A DNA stretch of 64,000 nucleotides from JADCCX01 sp031431475. GTDB lineage: Bacteria; Pseudomonadota; Alphaproteobacteria; Rhizobiales; Beijerinckiaceae. The DNA is taken from assembly GCA_031431475.1 (NCBI GenBank), contig JANPDL010000018.1, forward strand, positions 248,001 to 312,000, in the 5' to 3' direction. The notes below the pieces were generated by a model. That model made no database searches. It was not told where the DNA came from and saw only the letters and a program-made list of their open reading frames with translations. Position 1 is the stretch's first letter. Each line of letters begins with the position of its first letter. A program made the position numbers and the translations under genes. Positions 44,210-53,256 of the stretch are shown piece after piece.

Positions 44210-45706
44210 ATGGCGCGCATTCTTTCTTCCCACGAGATTCCCGAAGCGCTGACCTTTGACGATGTGCTGATGCGTCCAGGCCATTCCGAGGTGCTGCCGT
44301 CGGAAACCGATGTCCGCTCGCGCATCACCAAGAGCATTGCGCTGAACCTGCCGATCATCTCCTCCGCCATGGACACCGTGACCGAGGCGCGTCTCGCGAT
44401 TGCGATGGCGCAGGCTGGCGGCCTTGGCGTCATCCACCGCAACCTGACACCGGAAGAGCAGGCCGATCACGTGCGGCAGGTGAAACGCTTCGAAAGCGGC
44501 ATCGTCATGAACCCGTTCACGATCACGCCGGATGCCACTCTGGGTGAGGCACTGACACTGATGCGGGCCAAGGGCATCTCGGGCGTTCCTGTCACCGTGG
44601 GCGGGGAGGGTGGTCGTCCGGGCAAGCTCGTCGGCATTCTCACCAACCGCGATGTGCGTTTTGCCGATAATCCCGATCAACTGGTCAGCGAACTCATGAC
44701 CAAAAATGGCCTGATCACGGTGCGCGAGACCGTGACTCAACAGGAAGCCCGCCGCCTGTTTCACAATCACCGGATCGAGAAACTGGTCGTTGTGGACAAT
44801 GACGGGCATTGCGTGGGCCTGCTCACAGTCAAAGACATCGAGAAAGCCATCCTCAATCCCAATGCGTGCAAGGATGAGGCAGGCCGCCTGCGCGTTGCCG
44901 CTGCCACCACCACGGGCGATGCCGGTTTTGAGCGCGCCGAGCGACTGATTGATGCCGGTGTCGATCTTGTCGTGATCGATACCGCCCACGGCCATTCGCA
45001 GAAGGTGATCGATGCCGTGGCCAGGGTGAAGCGCCTGTCCAACGCGGTGCAGGTCGTGGCTGGCAATGTGGCGACGGCGGCAGGGGCAAAGGCGCTGATC
45101 GATGCCGGTGCCGATGCAATCAAGGTGGGTATTGGTCCGGGCTCGATCTGCACCACGCGCATCGTGGCGGGCGTCGGCGTGCCGCAATTGACCGCTGTGA
45201 TGGAAACGGCTGAGGAAGCGCGCAAGCAGGATATCCCGGTGATTGCGGACGGCGGCGTGAAATTCTCGGGCGATCTCGCCAAGGCTGTCGCGGGCGGGGC
45301 GGATTGCGTGATGATCGGCTCGCTGCTGGCGGGAACCGATGAAAGCCCGGGCGAGACATTCCTGTATCAGGGCCGCTCCTACAAGGCCTATCGCGGCATG
45401 GGCTCTCTGGGTGCCATGGCGCGGGGATCGGCGGATCGCTACTTCCAGGCTGATATCAAGGACACGATGAAGCTGGTACCGGAAGGCGTTGAGGGTCAGG
45501 TGCCATACAAGGGTCCGGTCGGCGCGGTGATCCACCAGCTCGCTGGCGGCCTGAAAGCGGCGATGGGCTATGTCGGCGCCAAGACGATCCGGGAACTGCA
45601 GGAAAAGGCCGAGTTCGTGCGCATCACATCAGCGGGATTGCGCGAGAGTCACACTCATGACGTGACGATCACACGAGAAAGCCCGAATTATCCATCGCGG
45701 ATGTGA
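44210..45706 (+). CDS. guaB: IMP dehydrogenase
   Basis: Converts IMP to XMP with NAD, the rate-limiting step of GMP synthesis. It has 498 residues. A TIM barrel is interrupted by two CBS domains at about residues 95-210. The catalytic loop 'GIGPGSICTTRIVAGVGVPQ' contains Cys314, and the flap region has 'YRGMGSLGAMARGSADRYFQ'. ATG at 44210 follows ACGGAGCATTGGC. The stop is followed by a hairpin at 45723. Confidence 0.97.
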   Translation: MARILSSHEIPEALTFDDVLMRPGHSEVLPSETDVRSRITKSIALNLPIISSAMDTVTEARLAIAMAQAGGLGVIHRNLTPEEQADHVRQVKRFESGIVMNPFTITPDATLGEALTLMRAKGISGVPVTVGGEGGRPGKLVGILTNRDVRFADNPDQLVSELMTKNGLITVRETVTQQEARRLFHNHRIEKLVVVDNDGHCVGLLTVKDIEKAILNPNACKDEAGRLRVAAATTTGDAGFERAERLIDAGVDLVVIDTAHGHSQKVIDAVARVKRLSNAVQVVAGNVATAAGAKALIDAGADAIKVGIGPGSICTTRIVAGVGVPQLTAVMETAEEARKQDIPVIADGGVKFSGDLAKAVAGGADCVMIGSLLAGTDESPGETFLYQGRSYKAYRGMGSLGAMARGSADRYFQADIKDTMKLVPEGVEGQVPYKGPVGAVIHQLAGGLKAAMGYVGAKTIRELQEKAEFVRITSAGLRESHTHDVTITRESPNYPSRM

Positions 45707-45722
45707 AGGTCAGATCAAAGAA

Positions 45723-45746
45723 AAAGGGCTGCCGAAGCAGCCCTTT
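45723..45746. terminator. Hairpin terminator between guaB and the small lipoprotein gene
   Basis: AAAGGGCTGC pairs perfectly with GCAGCCCTTT around CGAA. Read on the minus strand it is followed by an extended T-rich run, so it best terminates the small lipoprotein gene at 45772. It may also stop guaB transcripts. Confidence 0.8.
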
Positions 45747-45771
45747 CGAAGTTTCGCCAGAGGAAGCGGAT

Positions 45772-45903
45772 TTACCGGCCGCGCTCAAGCTGGGTCTTCG
45801 CATCGATGCGGCCACCGGCTGGTGCCTGCGGGGCGGGCTGGGGCGCGGTGGCACATGCCGCGAGAACGGCAGCGAGCACGCTGGCGAGAATGATATTGCG
45901 CAT
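45772..45903 (-). CDS. 43-residue lipoprotein
   Basis: A very small lipoprotein: 'MRNIILASVLAAVLAACATA' gives a signal with lipobox LAAC, and the mature part is a 27-residue Pro/Ala/Gln-rich tail ending in 'KTQLERGR'. ATG at 45903 has a near-ideal AAGGAG ribosome site seven bases upstream, and a terminator lies 26 bases after the stop codon. These flanking signals support a real gene. Tiny lipoproteins of this type (entericidin-like in size only) are often overlooked. The function is unknown. Confidence 0.75.
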   Translation of the reverse strand: MRNIILASVLAAVLAACATAPQPAPQAPAGGRIDAKTQLERGR

Positions 45904-46028
45904 GGGGGATCTCCTTGAGTCGCAGTCTTGAATGGCTGACGCGAGCGATGTGCGTCGAAATGGCTTAAAATGCAAGCATTGCTACAGGTTGGCTGGCGTA
46001 TCTCAACAAATCGTGTCAATGGCCGCGC

Positions 46029-47324
46029 ATGACACCTACTGCCAGACTTTCCGCCGTTATCGAGGTTCTTGATGATCTCGACCGCAGGCCTCGCCCCGTG
46101 AATGAAGCCCTCAAGGACTGGGCTCTGTCCCGCCGTTTCGCCGGATCGGGCGACCGTGCCGGGATTGGCGCAATGGTGCATGATGCGCTCCGCAAGCGCA
46201 ATTCCGCCCGCTGGATGATGGATTCAGACACGCCCCGCGCCACTGCGCTCGGTATGCTCAACGTTGCGCGCGGCATGGATGCGGGCGAAATCGCCGCGAT
46301 GTGCGACGGCTCTCGCTTTGCGCCGGAGGCTTTGTCCGAGGCCGAGATGGCTGCACTGTCATCGCGCGATCTGGCCAGTGCGCCTGATCATGTCAGGGGC
46401 GATTATCCCGAGTGGCTGCAACCCTCGCTGGCGCAGGCTTTCGGCAAGGATGCCGCTGCCGAGGGCGAGGCCATGGCGAAGCGTGCGCCACTCGATTTGC
46501 GCGTCAACACCCTGAAAACGATCCGTTTGAAGGCCCTGCCTGCCCTTGCGGAATATGAGGCTGTCGCAGGCTTGCACAGTCCGGATTCAATCCGCATTCC
46601 GCCGCGTGCGGACGGTCGCATCAAGCCGGTGCAGGCCGATCCGCTGTTTTTGAAGGGTATGGTGGAAATCCAGGACGAGGGCTCGCAGATCGTGGCGCGC
46701 CTGGCTGATCCGCAGGCCGGACATCAGGTGCTGGACATGTGCGCGGGCGGTGGTGGCAAGAGTCTCGCGCTTTCCGCCATGCTCAACAACAAAGGACAGG
46801 TCTTCGCCAGTGACGTGGATTCGCGCCGTTTGGCCCCGATCCATGAGCGCATCACACGCGCCGGGGCCCGCAACATCCAGATCCGGACGCCGCGCGGCGG
46901 GGTGATGCCACTCGATGATCTCAAGGGACGGATGGATATCGTCTTCGTCGATGCGCCCTGCACGGGAACCGGCACATGGCGGCGTAACCCGGATGCGAAA
47001 TGGCGCATGCGCGAGGGCAGTCTCGAAATCCGTCTGAAAGAACAGGTAGAGGTTATTGATAATGCTGTTTCTTTCGTTCGCGAAGAAGGCGTTTTGCTTT
47101 ATGTGACTTGCTCTGTTTTGCCGGAGGAGAATGATCAGCAGGTCAGCGCGCTTCTGGCCCGGCATACGGCATTCGAGCGTATTGATCTGACGACCAGCCC
47201 TGCGTTCCGCGCCATGCCAAGCCTGGCCTCCGCTGTGCGCAAGACCGGCCACGGACTGATGTTGACACCGCTGCGGACCGGAACCGACGGGTTCTATGTT
47301 TCGGCGCTCCGGCGCAGATCGTGA
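46029..47324 (+). CDS. RsmB/NOP-family RNA (cytosine-5) methyltransferase
   Basis: SAM-dependent m5C methyltransferase of 431 residues, most like the 16S rRNA enzyme RsmB. The N-terminal helical NusB-like region contains 'RPVNEALKDWALSRRFAGSG'. The catalytic part has 'VLDMCAGGGGKSLALSAML', 'DAPCTGTGTWRRNPDAKW' and 'LYVTCSVLPEENDQQ', with both catalytic Cys present. The exact RNA target is inferred from similarity only. ATG at 46029 has no strong ribosome site. It diverges from the small lipoprotein gene. Confidence 0.9.
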   Translation: MTPTARLSAVIEVLDDLDRRPRPVNEALKDWALSRRFAGSGDRAGIGAMVHDALRKRNSARWMMDSDTPRATALGMLNVARGMDAGEIAAMCDGSRFAPEALSEAEMAALSSRDLASAPDHVRGDYPEWLQPSLAQAFGKDAAAEGEAMAKRAPLDLRVNTLKTIRLKALPALAEYEAVAGLHSPDSIRIPPRADGRIKPVQADPLFLKGMVEIQDEGSQIVARLADPQAGHQVLDMCAGGGGKSLALSAMLNNKGQVFASDVDSRRLAPIHERITRAGARNIQIRTPRGGVMPLDDLKGRMDIVFVDAPCTGTGTWRRNPDAKWRMREGSLEIRLKEQVEVIDNAVSFVREEGVLLYVTCSVLPEENDQQVSALLARHTAFERIDLTTSPAFRAMPSLASAVRKTGHGLMLTPLRTGTDGFYVSALRRRS

Positions 47325-47428
47325 GGTCTTTCGCCATGATGTGGCCTCAAGCCTTGAGATTGCCTCACTTGCATTTTCGCTATACTTCGGCCTGACTCGG
47401 CAAGATAAACGGCAAGAGAACCCTGATT

Positions 47429-48319
47429 TTGCGCAATTCTGTCGGTTTCAGCGGCGTGGTAACGCTTGTGGCAGGTATTATACTGACCGCTGTACCTGCG
47501 CGCGCGCAAGGCTTCTTCGATTTTCTCAAGAACAATGCGACCTCGTCCTATGCGCCATCCGATGATGGCAAGGCCTCCCTGCCGCCCCCGCTGAGCATCA
47601 TTCCCGTCAACCCACGCGCTGGCGATTTGAATGCCGGATCAAGAAAAGGTTCGAATACCAGGAAGCAGCCTGTGCAAACCCCTGTCCCTGCGACGGGCTT
47701 TGAGGAGGAGGAAGACTCTGACACAGTGTTTGAACATGAAACACCGCAACTTGTGCGCGTTCCGCTGCCCGTCCCTCGTCCCGGTGCCGTACAACGCACT
47801 GCCGCCGAAGTGGCGCCTGTCGGCACCGCCCGCTGGTCTTCGACAAAGGATCAATTGCCGCCAGGCGTCAATCTGCCGGGTACGACATTAGCTCCTCCCT
47901 CGGCACCGCGCCTCGCATCCCTTCCAAGCACGCAATCCACGCCGCGCTGGACAATGACCGATGATCCTGTCGTGCGCCCGCCGGGTCTGCGTGAGTCAGA
48001 AACGCCTGTGGCCAATATGCCCGGCGTTTTCGCACCGCCCGAGGCCAACTTCGACTGCCTGCCCGTGGGCGTGAAGCAGGTGCTGGTGGATGCCGCCAAG
48101 CGCTTTGGCCACGTTGCGATCTTGAATGCCAAGCGACCGAGGGGAACCGGTGCTCGCGCGTCATATCACTACCAGTGTCGCGCGGTGGATTTTCGTGTGC
48201 GCGGCGTCGCGATTTCAACGGTCTATGCTTTCCTGCGTGACCACCCCAATGTCGGCGGACGCAAGATTTATCCCTTCGGATTTTTCCACGTGGATGATGG
48301 TCCTATCCGCAGTTGGTGA
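47429..48319 (+). CDS. Exported M15/YcbK-like peptidase (DUF882 type)
   Basis: A 296-residue exported protein. It has a signal peptide (1-26, cleavage near ARA-QG), a long Pro/Thr-rich linker to about residue 200, then a C-terminal domain with 'ASYHYQCRAVDFRVRG' and 'FGFFHVDDGPIRSW'. The His-x6-Asp and His-x-Asp zinc ligands match the M15/YcbK fold that cleaves peptidoglycan cross-links. The start codon is TTG at 47429 with a weak ribosome site, so the exact start is uncertain. It follows the methyltransferase gene by about 100 bases. Confidence 0.83.
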   Translation: MRNSVGFSGVVTLVAGIILTAVPARAQGFFDFLKNNATSSYAPSDDGKASLPPPLSIIPVNPRAGDLNAGSRKGSNTRKQPVQTPVPATGFEEEEDSDTVFEHETPQLVRVPLPVPRPGAVQRTAAEVAPVGTARWSSTKDQLPPGVNLPGTTLAPPSAPRLASLPSTQSTPRWTMTDDPVVRPPGLRESETPVANMPGVFAPPEANFDCLPVGVKQVLVDAAKRFGHVAILNAKRPRGTGARASYHYQCRAVDFRVRGVAISTVYAFLRDHPNVGGRKIYPFGFFHVDDGPIRSW

Positions 48320-48407
48320 GATCATACGTCACATGTCCTGGACATTTTGCCACAACGGCGGGCCACACGCGGTTCGTTACGCCGTCTCAATGCAAGGAGA
48401 ATGAATC

Positions 48408-48737
48408 ATGTCGGATCGAATTCAGAAATTTGAAAACGACGTCAGAAAGCTGATGATTGACCTGATCGGAATTCCGGTCATCCTTTTCTGGGGAGGCCTT
48501 TCGCTTATGCCCCTCGGAATGTTGTTTAGCGGTGATGTCTCGACGCTGCGCTACTGGATCAACGTGTTTTTCCTTGCCAGCGGACTCTGGGGCGTATTGG
48601 TTGCCTACTTCGGTGCAAGATTGCTGATGTGGTCGGAGGCACGTGCAACCGACGAACAGCCGACACGGATTGTTATTGCCTCTTTCGCTGGTGTCTGGTG
48701 CGTTCTCTATCTCGCCTTCTTCTTTTCAAGTCGATAG
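48408..48737 (+). CDS. Three-span inner-membrane protein, function unknown
   Basis: A 109-residue protein I do not recognise. The N-terminus is charged and amphipathic ('SDRIQKFENDVRKLMIDL'). Three hydrophobic spans follow, near residues 20-41, 48-72 and 87-106, with the charged stretch 'MWSEARATDEQPTR' between the second and third. ATG at 48408 has a clear AAGGAGAATG ribosome site. It stands alone between the M15-like peptidase and proS genes. Confidence 0.8.
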   Translation: MSDRIQKFENDVRKLMIDLIGIPVILFWGGLSLMPLGMLFSGDVSTLRYWINVFFLASGLWGVLVAYFGARLLMWSEARATDEQPTRIVIASFAGVWCVLYLAFFFSSR

Positions 48738-48880
48738 GGCAGGTTCGTTTCGGCTGGTCAACACGTATATCGCGGTGTTTTGCGGCACTATCAGATCGGT
48801 GAGAGAGCGGTAGTCCCGCACGAGGTGTTCGCCTATAGACAGGGAAGAACAACAGATTCTCCTGTTCTGGAAACCTCGAT

Positions 48881-50203
48881 ATGCGCCTTTCCCGTTATTT
48901 TCTCCCCATTCTGCGCGATACGCCGAAGGAAGCCGAGATCGTCTCGCATCGCCTCATGCTGCGCGCCGGCATGGCGCGTCAGCAATCCGCCGGCATCTAC
49001 AGCTGGCTGCCGCTGGGCCTACGGGTTCTGAACAAGGTCAACGCCATAGTGCGCGAGGAGCAGAACCGTTCCGGCGCGGTTGAACTGCTGATGCCCGTGA
49101 TCCAATCGGCTGATTTGTGGCGCGAGTCTGGCCGCTACGAGGCCTATGGCAAGGAAATGCTGCGCATCAAGGATCGTCACGAGCGCGAGATGCTGTTTGG
49201 TCCCACCAATGAGGAAATGATCACCGAGATTTTCCGTGGCTATGTGCGGTCCTACAAGGACCTGCCGATGAATCTCTACCACATCCAGTGGAAGTTCCGT
49301 GACGAGGTGAGGCCGCGCTTTGGCGTGATGCGCTCACGCGAATTCCTGATGAAAGACGCCTATTCCTTCGATGTGGACGAAGAAGGCGCGCGCCACGCTT
49401 ACAACAAGATGTTCGCGGCTTATCTTCGTACCTTTGACAGACTGGGCCTCAAATCGATTCCCATGCGCGCGGACACCGGCCCCATCGGCGGCGATCTCAG
49501 CCACGAATTCATCATTCTGGCCTCAACCGGCGAGAGTGAGGTGTTCTGCCACGGCGATTATCTCGATTTCCCTGTGCCTGCTGCGGACACTAATTTCGAC
49601 GATGTAAAGGGTCTGCAAGCGACGGTCGACAAATGGACATCGCTCTATGCGGCGACCTCCGAAATGCATGATGCGACTGCCTTCAACGCGATCCCCGAAG
49701 CGAAGCGCGTCTCTGCGCGCGGCATCGAGGTCGGGCATATCTTCTATTTCGGCACGAAGTATTCGGAGAGCATGGGTGCCAAGGTGACCGGTCCCGATGG
49801 CCAGGATCGCCCGGTGCATATGGGTTCTTACGGCATCGGCCCCTCGCGCGTTGTGGCATCCGTGATCGAGGCCAGCCACGACGAAGCGGGCATCATATGG
49901 CCAGAGGCGATTGCGCCGTTCCATGTGGCGCTGCTCAACTTGCGTGTGGGTGATGCGGCGGTGGATGCAGCTTGCGGCAGTCTCTACGCGGAACTGGAGC
50001 AGGCGGGTTTCGAAGTGCTTTACGACGACCGCTACGACCGGGCAGGAGCGAAATTCGCCACGGCTGATCTGATTGGCCTGCCATATCAGGTCATTGTCGG
50101 CCCCAAGAGCCTCGCCGAGGGCAAGGTCGAGATCAAATGGCGCAAATCCGGCGCGCGCGAAATCGTGGCTCTGAATGATGTTGTAGCGAGGCTCCGGGCG
50201 TGA
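48881..50203 (+). CDS. proS: Prolyl-tRNA synthetase (short alphaproteobacterial type)
   Basis: Class II synthetase charging tRNA-Pro, 440 residues. Motif 1 to motif 2 runs through 'SAGIYSWLPLGLRVLNKV' and 'FGPTNEEMITEIF', and motif 3 is near 'MGSYGIGPSRVVASVIE'. The large INS editing domain of E. coli ProS (572 residues) is absent, the usual state in alphaproteobacteria, where a free-standing editing protein removes Ala-tRNA-Pro. I see no such protein in this window. A palindromic element separates it from lolC. Confidence 0.96.
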   Translation: MRLSRYFLPILRDTPKEAEIVSHRLMLRAGMARQQSAGIYSWLPLGLRVLNKVNAIVREEQNRSGAVELLMPVIQSADLWRESGRYEAYGKEMLRIKDRHEREMLFGPTNEEMITEIFRGYVRSYKDLPMNLYHIQWKFRDEVRPRFGVMRSREFLMKDAYSFDVDEEGARHAYNKMFAAYLRTFDRLGLKSIPMRADTGPIGGDLSHEFIILASTGESEVFCHGDYLDFPVPAADTNFDDVKGLQATVDKWTSLYAATSEMHDATAFNAIPEAKRVSARGIEVGHIFYFGTKYSESMGAKVTGPDGQDRPVHMGSYGIGPSRVVASVIEASHDEAGIIWPEAIAPFHVALLNLRVGDAAVDAACGSLYAELEQAGFEVLYDDRYDRAGAKFATADLIGLPYQVIVGPKSLAEGKVEIKWRKSGAREIVALNDVVARLRA

Positions 50204-50222
50204 TGGGTCGCGCTGTCCTCGT

Positions 50223-50355
50223 CCTTCTCCCCCTGCGGGAGAAGGTGCCTGCCGGATGGCAGGCGGATGAGGGGTTGCGCAAGCCTCTCAGAATTGTGCG
50301 ACCCCTCATCCGACCTCGCTCACGCGAGGCCACTTTCTCCCGCAAGGGGAGAAGG
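50223..50355. repeat. Large palindromic intergenic element
   Basis: Outer arms of 25 bases, at 50223-50247 and 50331-50355, are complementary with two mismatches. Each arm is itself a small hairpin of the CTTCTCC/GGAGAAG type. Inner arms GATGAGGGGTTGC and GCGACCCCTCATC also pair, giving a clover-like fold of about 133 bases. Elements with this pattern are abundant between genes of Hyphomicrobiales. It ends 14 bases before lolC and could affect its expression. Confidence 0.82.
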
Positions 50356-50369
50356 GAAGGGGTACACGC

Positions 50370-51653
50370 ATGACAGTCGTCAGCCCAACCGCGCCATCCC
50401 CGCCCAGACCCTTCGCGGGTTTTGAGCGCATGCTCGCCTTCCGCTACCTGCGCCCTCGCCGGAAGGAAGGCTTTATCTCGGTCATCGCGGGCTTCTCCTT
50501 CGCGGGCATTCTGCTGGGCGTCGCCGCACTGATCATTGTGATGTCCGTGATGAACGGCTTTCGCAAAGAGCTGATCTCCAAGATCCTGGGCATCAGCGGA
50601 CACGTTTTCATCCAGGCCATGGACCAGCCGCTGACGGATTTCGAGGAGCTTTCGAAGCGTTTCGAGCAGATCAAGGGTGTGAAACAGGCGATTCCAGTCA
50701 TCAACGGACAGGTTCTGGCCTCGTCCGCTTTCGCCTCCACCGGCGCTCTGGTGCGCGGCGTGCGCGAGGCCGATATCAAGCGGCTTGAAACCATCTCGAA
50801 GAATATCCGGGCGGGTACGCTCAATGATTTCGACAGCGGGGAAGGCGTCGCCATCGGTCAGCGCATGGCGGATCAACTGGGAATAAGGGCAGGGGACAAG
50901 CTGACTTTGCTCTCGCCCAATGGCCCGGCCAGCCCCTTCGGCCAGACGCCCCGGCGAAAGGTCTACAATATCGCGGCGGTCTTCATGATCGGCATGTCGG
51001 AATTCGACAGCGCCTTCGTCTACATGCCGCTGAAAGAAGCACAGATTTACTTCGACCGCGATGATGACGTCAGTACGATTGAACTGACAGTCGATAACCC
51101 CGAGGATGCAGAGCGCATCTCGCAGGTAGCGATCGATGTTGCGGGCCGCCCGATCATCACCAGTGACTGGAAAATCCGCAACCAGACCTTCGTGGGCGCG
51201 CTGGAGGTGGAGCGGAACGTGATGTTCATCATCCTCACCCTCATCGTCATGGTGGCGGCGCTCAACATCATCTCCGGCCTGATCATGCTGGTGCGCAGCA
51301 AATCCCGCGACATTGCGATTTTGCGCACGATGGGCGCGACGCAAGGCTCGGTCTTGCGCGTATTTCTGATGACAGGCGCCAGCATCGGCATATCCGGCAC
51401 ACTGGCGGGCCTCGCCATCGGAGTGTTGATTGCGAAGAATATCGACTCGATCAAGAATTTCTTCTCATGGCTTTCAGGCCGCGATCTCTTCCCGGCGACA
51501 CTGTATTTCCTCAGCCGCCTGCCTGCGATCATTGACTGGCGCGAGGTGATGATTGTGGTGATCATGGCCGTGGTGCTGTCGCTGCTAGCCAGCCTCTATC
51601 CTGCGTGGAAAGCCTCGAAGCTCGATCCGGTCGAGGCGCTGCGCTATGAGTGA
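50370..51653 (+). CDS. lolC: Lipoprotein-releasing ABC transporter permease LolC/E
   Basis: Inner-membrane permease that extracts outer-membrane lipoproteins and passes them to LolA. It has 427 residues with four spans: one near 40-65 after 'AFRYLRPRRKEGFISVIAG', and three in the C-terminal third, with a large periplasmic domain between. The C-terminal MacB/FtsX-like block includes 'ILRTMGATQGSVLRVFLMTG'. A single LolC/E-type gene suggests a homodimeric permease. It overlaps lolD by eight bases. Confidence 0.93.
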   Translation: MTVVSPTAPSPPRPFAGFERMLAFRYLRPRRKEGFISVIAGFSFAGILLGVAALIIVMSVMNGFRKELISKILGISGHVFIQAMDQPLTDFEELSKRFEQIKGVKQAIPVINGQVLASSAFASTGALVRGVREADIKRLETISKNIRAGTLNDFDSGEGVAIGQRMADQLGIRAGDKLTLLSPNGPASPFGQTPRRKVYNIAAVFMIGMSEFDSAFVYMPLKEAQIYFDRDDDVSTIELTVDNPEDAERISQVAIDVAGRPIITSDWKIRNQTFVGALEVERNVMFIILTLIVMVAALNIISGLIMLVRSKSRDIAILRTMGATQGSVLRVFLMTGASIGISGTLAGLAIGVLIAKNIDSIKNFFSWLSGRDLFPATLYFLSRLPAIIDWREVMIVVIMAVVLSLLASLYPAWKASKLDPVEALRYE

Positions 51654-52329
51654 GCCCGCGCTGCAGCTGGTCGATGTCCAGCGCCACTACGGCGACGACG
51701 ACAAGCGTCTCGATATCCTGAACGGCGCGAGTCTGACGCTGCATCCAGGGCAGGCCGTGGCACTGGTCGCGCCTTCCGGTGCTGGCAAATCCACATTGCT
51801 GCATCTCGCAGGCCTGCTGGAGCGACCGGATCGCGGTGAGGTGTTTGTCGGCGGACAGCCGACCGCATTTCTGGATGAAGCAGGACGCACGGCGCTGCGG
51901 CGCAGCGAAATCGGCTTTGTCTATCAGTTCCATCATTTGTTGCCGGAATTTTCCGCACTTGAGAATGTGGCGATGCCGCAATTAATTCTGGGGCAACCCA
52001 AGGCGATTGCGCACAGCCGTTCGCAGGAACTGCTGACCTTCCTCGGCCTTGGCCAGCGGCTGGAGCATCGCCCGGCGGAATTGTCGGGCGGCGAGCAGCA
52101 ACGCGTCGCCATTGCGCGCGCCGTCGCCAATGCGCCGCGCCTGCTGATGGCGGATGAGCCCACGGGCAATCTCGATCCGCATACAGCGGAGCATGTGTTC
52201 TCGACGCTGATTGCGCTGGTGAGGGCGTCAGGGCTGGCGGCGCTGATCGCGACGCACAATCTGGAACTGGCCAAGCGTATGGACCGGCGGGTGACGCTGA
52301 AGGAAGGGCAAGTGGTGGAGCTGGGATGA
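51646..52329 (+). CDS. lolD: Lipoprotein-releasing ABC transporter ATPase LolD
   Basis: ATPase of the Lol exporter, 227 residues. Walker A is 'APSGAGKST' (about 43-51), the signature is 'LSGGEQQRVAIARA' and Walker B is 'LLMADEPTGNLD'. The Q-loop segment is 'FVYQFHHLLPEFSALENV', typical of the MacB/LolD/FtsE branch. The start lies inside the lolC end, so the two subunits are translationally coupled. The VOC gene follows without a gap. Confidence 0.95.
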   Translation: MSEPALQLVDVQRHYGDDDKRLDILNGASLTLHPGQAVALVAPSGAGKSTLLHLAGLLERPDRGEVFVGGQPTAFLDEAGRTALRRSEIGFVYQFHHLLPEFSALENVAMPQLILGQPKAIAHSRSQELLTFLGLGQRLEHRPAELSGGEQQRVAIARAVANAPRLLMADEPTGNLDPHTAEHVFSTLIALVRASGLAALIATHNLELAKRMDRRVTLKEGQVVELG

Positions 52330-52380
52330 ATGTTCACCAGTTTCCCTTTTATGCCACCGCCTGCTAAATCTCGTCGAATG

Positions 52381-53256
52381 ACCTCCCGCCGCATCGATCA
52401 TCTCGTCCTTCCGTCCCGCAATCTCGAAGCGCAGGCTGCATTCTACCAGCGCCTCGGCTTTCACCTGGGTAGCCGCAATATCCATCCCTGGGGCACGGAA
52501 AACCGCATCGTGCAGTTCGACGGTTGCTTTCTCGAACTCGTGACGCTGGGCAACACATCTGTGCCACCGGAACCTGCGCCGCGATTTTTCTCGTTTGGGG
52601 CGCATGTGCGGGACTGGCTGGCGAACGAGGGCGATGGGATGTCCATGCTCGCGTGCGACAGCCCGGATGCGAAGGTGGATGCGGCATGGCTGAATCAAGC
52701 GGGAATCGCGGAATACGATGCGTTCTGGTTCGGCCGCAAAGGCAAGCGGCTGGATGGAACCGACATGGAAGTGGCATTCTCGCTGGCCTATGCCACGCCG
52801 TCCGTGATGCCGGATCTCTGCTTTTTCTTGTGCCAGCAGCACAACCCGGACAATTTCTGGAACCGGGCCTATCAGGAGCACGAGAACACGGTGCGAGGCA
52901 TCAGCCGCGTTGTAGTGATCAGGGATAATCCGCAGGACGCTGCTACATTCCTCAAAGGCTGGCTGGGTGGATCGCCGCGCTTTGAGGCCGGAGGGGTGAC
53001 GATGGAGACGCAGCATGGCGCACTTTCGGTCTGGTCACCTGCTTCCGCAAGGGCGGCGCTGGGAGATGATCCGGTGCTGTTCGACGGACGCAAGGCGCGG
53101 TTTGGTGCTGTTGTGTTTGAAGTCACCCGTCTTGCCGCGGCGGAACTGGCTCTCCGCAAGAACAATGTCCCGCACCGCAAGGAACATGGCCGGATCGTGG
53201 TGCCGTCCGGTGCGGCGTTTGGTGTCCTGCTAGCGTTCGAGGAAAAAGCTGCGTGA
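52381..53256 (+). CDS. VOC-superfamily (glyoxalase-like) protein
   Basis: A 291-residue protein with an N-terminal glyoxalase-like half ('RIDHLVLPSRNLEAQAAFY', 'HPWGTENRIVQFDGCFLELV') and a second half from about residue 150 ('ISRVVVIRDNPQDAATFLKG'). This matches the two-module Glyoxalase_3-like proteins. No substrate is known. I used ATG at 52381, which starts right at the domain. ATG at 52330, directly after the lolD stop and with GGAG nearby, is an equally possible start adding 17 residues. Its stop overlaps the next gene by GTGA. Confidence 0.85.
   Translation, partial: TSRRIDHLVLPSRNLEAQAAFYQRLGFHLGSRNIHPWGTENRIVQFDGCFLELVTLGNTSVPPEPAPRFFSFGAHVRDWLANEGDGMSMLACDSPDAKVDAAWLNQAGIAEYDAFWFGRKGKRLDGTDMEVAFSLAYATPSVMPDLCFFLCQQHNPDNFWNRAYQEHENTVRGISRVVVIRDNPQDAATFLKGWLGGSPRFEAGGVTMETQHGALSVWSPASARAALGDDPVLFDGRKARFGAVVFEVTRLAAAELALRKNNVPHRKEHGRIVVPSGAAFGVLLAFEEKAA

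Noticed and set aside
44171..45535. 454-codon open frame on the minus strand opposite guaB
   Set aside because: It lies exactly antisense to a complete guaB with all catalytic motifs. The translation is rich in His/Arg/Gln with no domain, as expected from a complementary frame of high-G+C DNA.
50133..51344. 403-codon open frame on the minus strand opposite lolC and the palindromic element
   Set aside because: It runs through the intergenic palindrome and the reverse of lolC. The composition is His/Asp/Arg-rich and domain-free.
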